From Clostridiales bacterium (lineage in GTDB: Bacteria > Bacillota > Clostridia > Christensenellales > CAG-314), in contig DPQS01000069.1 of the NCBI GenBank assembly GCA_003537755.1, forward strand, positions 20,601 through 31,591: a stretch of 10,991 bases of DNA, written 5' to 3'. Under the pieces are notes generated by a model, which worked only from the letters and a program-made list of their open reading frames with translations, did not search any database and was not told where the DNA came from. Position numbers and translations under genes: made by a program. Numbering within the stretch: position 1 is the stretch's first letter; every line of letters begins with the position of its first letter. Positions 5,435 through 10,991 of the stretch are shown here, one piece after another.

Positions 5435-6193
5435 ATGGCAGTTGTATCAATGAAACAACTTCTTGAAGCCGGTGTACACTTCGGTCACCAGACAAGAAGA
5501 TGGAACCCCAAAATGAAGAAGTATATCTACGCAGAACGTAACGATATACACATCATCGACCTTCAAAAGACGGTTGCTCAGGCTGAAATAGCGTACACAT
5601 TCGTTCGCGACATCGCAGCTCAGGGCAAGCCCATTCTGTTTGTAGGCACCAAGAAGCAGGCGCAAGAGGCTATCAAGACGGAAGCCGAACGCTGCGGAAT
5701 GTACTATGTAAACAATCGCTGGCTGGGCGGCACACTTACCAACTACAAGACCATCAAGTCTCGTATCGAACGCCTCAACCAGATTAACCTTATGGAAAAG
5801 ACCGGCGAACTGGACAACTTCCCCAAGAAGGAAGTAGCCAAGATGCTGGAAGAACGTGACAAGCTGGAAGCAAACCTCGGCGGTATCAAGGACATGAAAG
5901 GTATGCCCGGCTGCATCTTCATCGTTGACCCGAAGAAGGAAGCAATCGCCGTTGCCGAAGCGCACGCGCTCAACATCCCCATCGTTGCAATTGTGGACAC
6001 CAACTGTGACCCCGACCAGGTTGACGTTGTAATCCCCGCAAACGACGACGCTATCGGCGCAATCAAAGTAATCGCAAGCATCATCAGCGGTGCAGTCATC
6101 GAAGCCAAGGAAGGCGTTGTAATGACCGCTCCCACCGACAGTGACAACAAAGCGGACGCAGCCGCTGCACAGGAGGAAACAAACAATGGCTAA
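5435..6193 (+). CDS. rpsB: 30S ribosomal protein S2
   Basis: This is ribosomal protein S2, a late-assembling protein of the small subunit head/body that also contacts S1 and initiating mRNA. The 252-residue product starts MAVVSMKQLLEAGVHFGHQTRRWNPKMK, the diagnostic S2 N-terminus. It continues with YIYAERNDIHIIDLQKT, LFVGTKKQAQ, NNRWLGGTLTNYKTI and PGCIFIVDP, then PIVAIVDTNCDPDQVDVVIPAN. The family core is complete, and the C-terminal tail (about residues 232-252) is acidic and Ala/Gln-rich, as is usual. An AGGAG ribosome binding site (AAAGGAGAAAACTAAAATG) fixes the start. Codon choice leans towards AAG, GAA and CGT compared with the spoIIIA genes, as expected for a highly expressed gene. Its last 8 nt overlap tsf. 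Confidence 0.99.
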   Translation: MAVVSMKQLLEAGVHFGHQTRRWNPKMKKYIYAERNDIHIIDLQKTVAQAEIAYTFVRDIAAQGKPILFVGTKKQAQEAIKTEAERCGMYYVNNRWLGGTLTNYKTIKSRIERLNQINLMEKTGELDNFPKKEVAKMLEERDKLEANLGGIKDMKGMPGCIFIVDPKKEAIAVAEAHALNIPIVAIVDTNCDPDQVDVVIPANDDAIGAIKVIASIISGAVIEAKEGVVMTAPTDSDNKADAAAAQEETNNG

Positions 6194-7121
6194 CTTTACA
6201 AGTGCCGACGTAATGAAACTTCGCGAACAGACCGGCGTAGGTATGATGGACTGCAAAAAGGCCCTCGTAGCAACCGACGGTAACTTTGACGAAGCAGTAA
6301 AGTTTTTGCGTGAAAAGGGTATGGCTTCCGCAGCCAAGAAGCAAAGCCGTGTTGCCGCAGAAGGTCTTGTCAAATGCTACATTACCGACGACAAAAAGGT
6401 CGGCGTATGCGTTGAAGTAAACTGCGAAACGGACTTTGTTGCCCGCAGCGATCAGTTTATCGCTCTTATCGACAACATTGCAAAGCACATCGCACAAAGC
6501 AATGCCAAGACGGTAGAAGCAGTACTGGAAGAGGCTTACTACGCAGACAACGGCAAGACCGTTGCAGTGCTTATTGCCGAAGCGACGGCTGCAATCGGCG
6601 AAAAGATTTCTCTTCGCAGATTTACTAAGTACACTCTTACCGAAGCGGGTATCATTGCAAGTTACATCCACATGGGCGGCAAAATCGGCGTTATGACGGA
6701 AGTCGTCAGCACCGCAGATACGGCTGCTTTGCAGGAACTTGCATTCAACCTTTGCATGCAGATTGCAGCAAGCAAGCCCACGGTTGTCAATATTGCCGAC
6801 GTTGACGCAAGCCAACTTGACAGCGAACGCGAAATCCTTACCGCACAGGCTAAGAACGAAGGTAAGCCCGAAGCAGTCATCGCAAAGATGGTTGAAGGTC
6901 GTATCCACAAGTTCTACAAGGAAGTTTGCCTGCTTGAACAGGAATATGTCCGCGACAGCAGCCTCAGCGTAAAGCAAGTAATTGCCGAAGCAGAAAAGGC
7001 AACGGGCGCAAAGATTACTGTAACCAGATTTGTTCGTTACGAAATGGGCGAAGGTATCGAAAAGCGCGTTGACAACTTTGCACAGGAAATTGCCGACCAA
7101 CTTAACGCAGTAAGCAAATAG
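6186..7121 (+). CDS. tsf: Translation elongation factor Ts (EF-Ts)
   Basis: EF-Ts is the guanine nucleotide exchange factor that releases GDP from EF-Tu in the cytoplasm. The chosen ATG at 6186 has a perfect AGGAGG (6171-6176) inside the end of rpsB and gives 311 residues (family about 195-310). An earlier in-frame ATG at 6141 lies within rpsB without such a site and is rejected. The N-terminal UBA-like domain carries VMKLREQTGVGMMDCKKAL, the standard EF-Ts signature, followed by FLREKGMASAAKK. The core contains VEVNCETDFVARSDQF (the TDFVAR motif that contacts EF-Tu), YIHMGGKIGVM, and a C-terminal VTRFVRYEMGEGIEK typical of the second core subdomain. A terminator starts 16 nt after the stop. 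Confidence 0.99.
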   Translation: MANFTSADVMKLREQTGVGMMDCKKALVATDGNFDEAVKFLREKGMASAAKKQSRVAAEGLVKCYITDDKKVGVCVEVNCETDFVARSDQFIALIDNIAKHIAQSNAKTVEAVLEEAYYADNGKTVAVLIAEATAAIGEKISLRRFTKYTLTEAGIIASYIHMGGKIGVMTEVVSTADTAALQELAFNLCMQIAASKPTVVNIADVDASQLDSEREILTAQAKNEGKPEAVIAKMVEGRIHKFYKEVCLLEQEYVRDSSLSVKQVIAEAEKATGAKITVTRFVRYEMGEGIEKRVDNFAQEIADQLNAVSK

Positions 7122-7137
7122 TTTAATTAACTGAAAC

Positions 7138-7179
7138 AAGGGGGCAAACGCTTGTATATGCGTATTTGTCCCCTTTTTT
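7138..7179 (+). terminator. Rho-independent terminator after tsf
   Basis: AAGGGGGCAAA (7138-7148) pairs with TTTGTCCCCTT (7165-7175), including a G-T pair, with a smaller ACGC/GCGT helix inside; six T (7174-7179) follow, two of them also pairing. It should end much of the rpsB-tsf transcription. pyrH begins 50 nt later without a clear promoter, so it may act as an attenuating terminator that adjusts pyrH expression. Confidence 0.85.
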
Positions 7180-7228
7180 GAAAGTAAACGGACGCAAGCA
7201 GCGTTTGTTTGCAAAGACGGAGGGAGTT

Positions 7229-7927
7229 GTGACACAGTACAAACGTATTTTGGTCAAGGTAAGCGGCGAGGCTCTTTCGGGCGGCGGCTTCGGTGTAAGC
7301 GCGGACGGTGTGGCAAAAGTGGCGCAGGAAATCGCGTCTGTTGCAAAGGCCGGCGTGCAGGTCGGCGTAGTGGTCGGCGGCGGAAACTTCTGGCGCGGTC
7401 GCACGTCGGTGGACATGGATCGCGGCATTGCCGACAACATCGGCATGCTTGCAACGGTAATGAACGGACTTGCTTTGTGCGACGCACTGACGACTGCAGG
7501 CGTAAAGGCAAAGGTTGTGTCGGCGGTAAACATCGACAAAATCGCACGCACGGCAACCATTCCCGAAGTGAAAGCATTGCTTGACGGCGGCACCGTTGTG
7601 GTGTTTGCGGGCGGTACGGGTGCGCCTTACTTTTCGACGGATACGGCGGTTGTGCTTCGTGCGTGCGAGTGTGGCGCGCAGGCAGTATTTTGCGCCAAAG
7701 CCGTTGACGGAATTTACGACAGTGATCCGAGTGTAAACCCCGGCGCGAAAAAGTACGACACTTTGACCTACGACAAGGTGCTCGCCGACAATCTTAAAGC
7801 AATGGACGCTACGGCAATTGCTTTGGCGCGCGAATTCGGTGTGCAGATTGTCGCTTACGGTAAGGACGAACCGAACGGACTTGTGCGTATCCTTAGCGGC
7901 GAAAAACTCGGCACGGTAGTGCGGTAA
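7229..7927 (+). CDS. pyrH: Uridylate (UMP) kinase
   Basis: PyrH phosphorylates UMP to UDP with ATP in pyrimidine nucleotide synthesis; the bacterial enzyme is a hexamer of the amino acid kinase fold, activated by GTP and inhibited by UTP. I place the start at GTG 7229 behind GGAGGGAG (7219-7226). This gives 232 residues beginning MTQYKRILVKVSGEAL. A TTG at 7166 would extend it through the terminator and is unlikely. Motifs seen: KVSGEAL (phosphate loop), VGVVVGGGNFWRGR, DRGIADNIGMLATVMNGLAL (UMP site), FAGGTGAPYFSTDTA, KAVDGIYDSDP and LKAMDATAIALAREF. The length matches the family (about 235-240). Position between tsf and frr is canonical for Firmicutes. Confidence 0.98.
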   Translation: MTQYKRILVKVSGEALSGGGFGVSADGVAKVAQEIASVAKAGVQVGVVVGGGNFWRGRTSVDMDRGIADNIGMLATVMNGLALCDALTTAGVKAKVVSAVNIDKIARTATIPEVKALLDGGTVVVFAGGTGAPYFSTDTAVVLRACECGAQAVFCAKAVDGIYDSDPSVNPGAKKYDTLTYDKVLADNLKAMDATAIALAREFGVQIVAYGKDEPNGLVRILSGEKLGTVVR

Positions 7928-8062
7928 TTTATTACGCTTGGCAAATTGTAAATACATGCGGCAAAAAAGACATCCAATGTCGGTGCACCTGACGGAAGCC
8001 TTTTTAAGTGACGTTAAAAGCAGTCGGCAAAACTCGCTGTAATATAATTTGCTGTTTACCTA
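7928..8062. other. Intergenic segment after pyrH, no clear element
   Basis: This 135-nt A/T-rich stretch separates pyrH from the frr promoter. It holds a weak stem near 7979-7993 (GTC/GAC plus G-T and G-C) with a five-T run beginning only at 8001, a poor terminator candidate at best. No ORF is supported. Confidence 0.4.
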
Positions 8063-8091
8063 TTGAAAACCGCGTCGGAATATTGTATAAT
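8063..8091 (+). promoter_or_regulatory. Sigma-A promoter for frr-uppS-cdsA unit
   Basis: TTGAAA (8063-8068) and a perfect TATAAT (8086-8091) are separated by 17 nt. Transcription would begin near 8098, about 375 nt before the frr start codon. It is the only strong promoter seen between pyrH and cdsA, so it probably drives frr, the small ORF, uppS and cdsA. Confidence 0.85.
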
Positions 8092-8097
8092 ACATTG

Positions 8098-8474
8098 TAG
8101 AAGAGCGTAGTGTATTAAATAATGTCTGACGTAAAAATAACTGTCGGCAGAATAAAAGATAAATAACGACGGTGGGTGTACAGGTTTGCCCCGTCATGCG
8201 TCACTTCGTTACACTTTTTCTTGAGGGCGAAGGCATACGTATCGTTACGCTCATTGGTCAATTGCAAAAATTTATTTGTTTGATCAACTCATCGTATCGA
8301 TATTGTCAATCGCATAAAAATTCACTTTGCCTTTATTGCTGATTACTAAAAGAATCACTTCGCATTTTCTTCACCCGTTTACCCGAAGTTTTTTGGGAAA
8401 GGGTGTGGGAAAACCCGCTTTTTACAAAAAATGGGTTTTCCAGCGAAAAAAAACTAATATAAAAGGAGATAACA
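8098..8474 (+). promoter_or_regulatory. Long structured 5' leader of frr
   Basis: If transcription starts at about 8098, frr has a leader of about 375 nt, unusual for this gene. It contains two degenerate palindromes of one type (8198-8214 and 8233-8250). Just before the ribosome binding site it contains two stacked hairpins: CACCCGTTTACCC (8372-8384) with GGGAAAGGGTG (8395-8405), and GGAAAACCC (8408-8416) with GGGTTTTCC (8433-8441). Neither is followed by a T-run, so they are not terminators. AAAAGGAG follows about 20 nt later. A 14-codon ATG frame (8122-8166) has no ribosome binding site. I recognise no riboswitch family, and regulation is inferred only. Confidence 0.5.
8372..8441 (+). repeat. 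Two adjacent hairpins directly upstream of the frr ribosome binding site
   Basis: The first stem pairs CACCC/GGGTG, TTT/AAA and CCC/GGG (11 bp, two single-base bulges) around a GAAGTTTTTT loop. The second, starting 2 nt later, pairs a perfect 9 bp GGAAAACCC/GGGTTTTCC around a 16-nt loop that itself holds TTTTT and AAAAA. They are direct observations; their role, such as translation control or mRNA stabilisation, is inferred. Confidence 0.7.
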
Positions 8475-9050
8475 ATGAATTACGCTAATCCTCAGATTGA
8501 AGAACTTTTCCTCAACTTTGAAATGAACTGCGACAAAGCCATCGACTACATGAAGGGCGAATTTGCCGTCATGCGCGCCGGTCGCGCCAACCCCAAACTT
8601 GTGGAAAACATCAAGGTCGACTACTACGGCGCAATGACTCCGATCAACCAGATGGGCAACATCACCTCACCCGAACCGCGCCAACTTGTAATCACGTTGT
8701 GGGACAAAGGCGCGCTTAAAGACGTCGAAAAGGCAATTTTGCAGGCTAACATCGGCGTAACTCCGCAAAACGACGGTTCATGCATTCGCCTGACCTTCCC
8801 CGTGCTTACAGAGGAACGCCGCAAGGAACTTGTCAAGCAGGTCAAGAAACTTGCCGAGGACACCAAGGTGGTGCTTCGCAACAGCCGCCGCGACGCAATG
8901 GACGCGCTGAAAAAGGAAAAGAACGCCAAGACCGTTTCTGAAGACCTGATTGCCGACTACGAAAAAGAAGTCGACAAAATGTTGTCCAAACTTATTGAAA
9001 ACGTTGACAAACTTGCCAAGGACAAGGAAGTCGACGTAATGAGCGTGTAA
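8475..9050 (+). CDS. frr: Ribosome recycling factor
   Basis: RRF, with EF-G, splits post-termination ribosomes so that subunits can be reused. The 191-residue product (family about 185) has the expected layout. The N-terminal helix carries KAIDYMKGEFAVMRAGRANPKLVENIKVDYYG ('l..el..iRtGRAnp.lld.i.VdYYG'), followed by the beta domain with TPINQMGNITSPEPRQLVI and GVTPQNDGSCIRLTFPVLTEERRKELVK. Two long C-terminal helices contain NSRRDAMDALKK ('vRNiRRdand.lKk'). A strong AAAAGGAG precedes the ATG. The stop codon overlaps the ribosome binding site of the next ORF (TAAGGACC). It is at its canonical place before uppS, here with its own promoter and a long leader. Confidence 0.99.
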   Translation: MNYANPQIEELFLNFEMNCDKAIDYMKGEFAVMRAGRANPKLVENIKVDYYGAMTPINQMGNITSPEPRQLVITLWDKGALKDVEKAILQANIGVTPQNDGSCIRLTFPVLTEERRKELVKQVKKLAEDTKVVLRNSRRDAMDALKKEKNAKTVSEDLIADYEKEVDKMLSKLIENVDKLAKDKEVDVMSV

Positions 9051-9055
9051 GGACC

Positions 9056-9262
9056 ATGACTTTTTGTTTGACGGATTTGGTCGGATTGTCGCCTGATGAC
9101 GCCCGCAAAATTTTGGCGGAAAAAGGCATAAACAACGTGTGTGTGGTGTACAATCTTGACAGAAAACAAACAAATTTTGACAAGGAGTACGTGACGGCAG
9201 TACGACAAAGGGACGGTGTGACCGAACTTGTCGTTTGCCGTTACTTGTTTGCCGTGCAATGA
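9056..9262 (+). CDS. Small PASTA-like single-repeat protein, unknown function
   Basis: This frame encodes 68 residues and fits exactly between frr and uppS. The AAGGA of its ribosome binding site overlaps the frr stop, and its TGA overlaps the uppS ATG (ATGA), so it is very probably translated. The sequence TDLVGLSPDDARKILAEKG resembles the opening of a PASTA repeat ('pdlvGls.eeA...L...G'). After a variable middle it ends with VTAVRQRDGVTELVVCRY, like the repeat's closing 'V..Q.......v.L.v' strand, but the usual P-x-G between them is missing. There is no signal peptide or membrane helix, so it should be cytoplasmic, unlike PASTA domains of kinases and penicillin-binding proteins. I do not know its function; the PASTA relation is a pattern judgement. 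Confidence 0.75.
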   Translation: MTFCLTDLVGLSPDDARKILAEKGINNVCVVYNLDRKQTNFDKEYVTAVRQRDGVTELVVCRYLFAVQ

Positions 9263-9936
9263 ACAATCCCGTAACCCACATTGCCTTTATCATGGACGGA
9301 AACGGTCGCTGGGCAAAGGCTCGCAGGCTGCCCCGAATTGAGGGGCATCGCCGCGGTCTGAATACAGCCGAGCGCACAATAGACGCCTGCCTTTCGTTGG
9401 GTGTAAAGTATGTTACGTTGTACGTGTTCAGTACGGAAAACTGGAAACGCGACAAAAAGGAAGTTGACGGGTTGTTTGACCTTGCCTACCGCTACATCGA
9501 CCGCTTTGAGGTGTTTTGTCGCGACAAAGCGCGTGTTGTGGTGTCGGGCAGGCGTGACAGAATGCCCGACAGACTGCTTGGAAAAATTGTCGAAATAGAA
9601 CAAAAAACGGCGCACTTTGACAAAATCTGCGTCAATTTGCTGATTGATTACGGCGGACAAAACGACATTGCCGACGCCTGCGCCAAGGTGTGCGCTTCGG
9701 GTGTCCCGACCGTGGAAAACATCAGAGGGCAACTGTACAACGCTTTTATCCCCGACCCCGACCTTATAGTGCGGACCGGCGGACAGAAACGACTGTCCAA
9801 TTTTTTGCTTTTTCAGGCGGCGTATGCGGAACTGCAATTTTCCGATACGTTGTGGCCGGACTTCTCGGAAGAGGAACTCCGCAGTATTGTTGCCGATTAC
9901 GCGGCACGCATCCGTAATTTCGGAGGTTTAGAGTAG
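9259..9936 (+). CDS. uppS: Isoprenyl transferase (undecaprenyl diphosphate synthase)
   Basis: UppS adds cis-isopentenyl units to farnesyl diphosphate to make the C55 lipid carrier for peptidoglycan and other wall polymers. The ATG at 9259 overlaps the previous stop (ATGA) and gives 225 residues, a little short for the family (about 230-255). Motifs: HIAFIMDGNGRWAK with the catalytic Asp (residue 13, equivalent to E. coli Asp26), GHRRG with His30 (His43), YVFSTENWKR, and DLIVRTGGQKRLSNFLLFQAAYAEL, then WPDF. Two departures stand out: the Glu normally in RTGGE or RTSGE (E. coli Glu198) is Gln176, and the usual NYGG is DYGG (residues 130-133). The metal-linked Glu191 (E. coli Glu213) is kept. 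The stop overlaps the cdsA GTG (TAGTG). Confidence 0.97.
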   Translation: MNNPVTHIAFIMDGNGRWAKARRLPRIEGHRRGLNTAERTIDACLSLGVKYVTLYVFSTENWKRDKKEVDGLFDLAYRYIDRFEVFCRDKARVVVSGRRDRMPDRLLGKIVEIEQKTAHFDKICVNLLIDYGGQNDIADACAKVCASGVPTVENIRGQLYNAFIPDPDLIVRTGGQKRLSNFLLFQAAYAELQFSDTLWPDFSEEELRSIVADYAARIRNFGGLE

Positions 9937-10940
9937 TGCTCAACAAGAAAAATTTGCTTAGTCGTACCGTTGTCGGTATCGGAATTTTTGCCATGCTACT
10001 GGCAATGATACTTATGGACGTTTACCTGCCGGCAGGGTTTTTTGAAGGTTCGTTTTTCCGGTTTCTCAGCGGTCGTTCGATAAATTCGTTGCTTATTTCC
10101 GTCATCATTCTGCTTGCAGTGGTGGAAATGCGCCGCGCTCTCGGCAAGGAGCGTATTCCCGATTGCTTCAGTTGGCTTTTGTGGGCGTATGGCTTTGGCG
10201 TAGGTATCTTTTACAGTCTGTTCGGTTACACGGGTATCATTTTTATTACCATGCTGGTGTTTTTCGGGGCGGCTGTGACAAGCCTTCTCGCAAACCGCGC
10301 AGACAGCCTTATTTACGTTGCGTACATGTTGGTGTACCCGGGGTTGTTCCTTGCATGTCTGTTGTACCTCAACCGTAGCGCAGCCACGCACGAGCACCTT
10401 GCAATGGCGCAATTTTTTGAAAGGGACGTCTGGTCAATACTTGCGCCCGATTCCAACCGCGCTACAAACCTGCTTCCGCTTAATGCAATCGGGCTGGCGT
10501 TTGTTTTTGCCGTGTCCAGTTTCACCGACGTGTTTGCGTACTTTGTCGGAAGTCTGCTGGGCAGGCACAAACTGTGCCCCGACATCAGCCCCAACAAAAC
10601 AATCGAGGGCGCAATCGGCGGTGTTGTCGGCGGCGCATTCGGTTCCTTTATCGTGTTTGTCGTGTTTGACTGGGTAAAACTGTTTCCGCCGCAATACGGT
10701 CTTACATACAGCGGACTGGGTTTGTCAACATGGGTGATTGTCGTTATCTACTGCACAATCGGGCTGTTCGGTTCGGTGTTTACGCAAGTGGGGGATTTAC
10801 TTGCAAGTCACGTCAAACGTTACTGCGGAATAAAGGATTACAGTCATATTCTCGGTGCGCACGGCGGCATTATGGATCGCTTCGACGGGATTATGCTCAA
10901 CGCCGTATTTGTGGCGATAATGTTTATGTTTATTCTCTGA
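9936..10940 (+). CDS. cdsA: Phosphatidate cytidylyltransferase (CDP-diglyceride synthase)
   Basis: CdsA condenses CTP and phosphatidic acid to CDP-diacylglycerol, the branch-point precursor of bacterial phospholipids, in the cytoplasmic membrane. The start is GTG 9936, overlapping the uppS TAG by one base, with GGAGG (9922-9926) upstream. The 334-residue product has about eight or more hydrophobic helices. Near the C-terminus it has the family signature SHVKRYCGIKDYSHILGAHGG followed by IMDRFDGIM, holding the K-D, H-G-G and D-R-x-D positions. GRHKLCPDISPNKTIEGAIGG is the conserved 'SP.KT.EG..GG' block and TDVFAYFVGSLLG the preceding helix. It is longer than the typical 260-290 residues, with extra sequence between about residues 145 and 180. 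A canonical Firmicute cluster would continue with dxr, which is not seen in the remaining 51 nt. Confidence 0.97.
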   Translation: MLNKKNLLSRTVVGIGIFAMLLAMILMDVYLPAGFFEGSFFRFLSGRSINSLLISVIILLAVVEMRRALGKERIPDCFSWLLWAYGFGVGIFYSLFGYTGIIFITMLVFFGAAVTSLLANRADSLIYVAYMLVYPGLFLACLLYLNRSAATHEHLAMAQFFERDVWSILAPDSNRATNLLPLNAIGLAFVFAVSSFTDVFAYFVGSLLGRHKLCPDISPNKTIEGAIGGVVGGAFGSFIVFVVFDWVKLFPPQYGLTYSGLGLSTWVIVVIYCTIGLFGSVFTQVGDLLASHVKRYCGIKDYSHILGAHGGIMDRFDGIMLNAVFVAIMFMFIL

Positions 10941-10991
10941 AACATCAGATTACTGCGAAAAACGGCATTTTGTAGAATACTATTACACACA

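Noticed and set aside
6141..6185. Upstream ATG for tsf
   Set aside because: It lies inside rpsB without a ribosome binding site; ATG 6186 follows a perfect AGGAGG and starts the conserved EF-Ts N-terminus.
5447..6373. Long minus-strand open frame antisense to rpsB and tsf (308 codons)
   Set aside because: It is an antisense shadow of strongly conserved genes produced by codon bias; it has no ribosome binding site or family-like sequence. The 379-codon frame at 6096-7235 (minus) is rejected for the same reason.
7166..7228. TTG start for pyrH within the terminator
   Set aside because: It would begin in the terminator stem; GTG 7229 has a strong GGAGGGAG and the expected protein N-terminus.
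7979..8005. Possible intrinsic terminator after pyrH
   Set aside because: The stem is only about 5 bp and the five-T run starts 7 nt after it; too weak to call.

Overview
The window looks like chromosomal DNA from an endospore-forming member of the Firmicutes (class Clostridia), probably an uncultured gut-type lineage; I cannot place it more finely. The reasons are a nearly complete spoIIIA sporulation operon, the Firmicute-type cluster rpsB-tsf-pyrH-frr-uppS-cdsA, strong AGGAGG-like ribosome binding sites, GTG starts, and consensus sigma-A promoters with 17-bp spacers. All confident genes are on the + strand, and no key gene is visibly broken.

Region 1 (1-4424) is the spoIIIA operon from spoIIIAA (5' end cut by the window edge) through spoIIIAH. 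The genes are tightly packed with overlaps or short gaps. Together they encode the mother-cell half of the SpoIIIA-SpoIIQ channel ('feeding tube') in the engulfed forespore: an ATPase (AA), a GspF-like membrane protein (AB), small membrane proteins (AC, AD), a polytopic protein (AE), and AF, AG and AH with soluble ring-forming type domains.

Region 2 (4425-5434) is about 1 kb without a supported gene. It is rich in structure: a large nested inverted repeat that may be a structured RNA (4433-4691), a 14-bp palindrome, a REP-like palindromic element with the familiar CATTGCGAG...GCAATCC ends (4796-4840), a long hairpin (4878-4923), an orphan Rho-independent terminator (5149-5176), then a strong extended -10 promoter with an A/T-rich upstream tract and a foldable leader for rpsB.

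Region 3 (5435-7179) is rpsB-tsf (ribosomal protein S2 and EF-Ts), overlapping by 8 nt and closed by a strong intrinsic terminator. pyrH (UMP kinase, 7229-7927) follows, with no clear promoter of its own, so it probably depends on read-through.

Region 4 (7928-8474) has a consensus promoter (8063-8091) and an unusually long, structured 5' leader in front of frr.

Region 5 (8475-10940) is frr, a 68-aa ORF with a single PASTA-like repeat, uppS and cdsA, linked by SD-on-stop, ATGA and TAGTG junctions and therefore probably co-translated. It couples ribosome recycling to lipid-carrier (undecaprenyl diphosphate) and phospholipid (CDP-diacylglycerol) synthesis. The last 51 bases hold no recognisable gene start.

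I found no CRISPR array, transposase, phage gene, tRNA or rRNA. The most original items are the structured 4433-4691 element beside a sporulation operon, the frr leader, the rpsB leader and the PASTA-like small protein. None of these is proven to be a new system.
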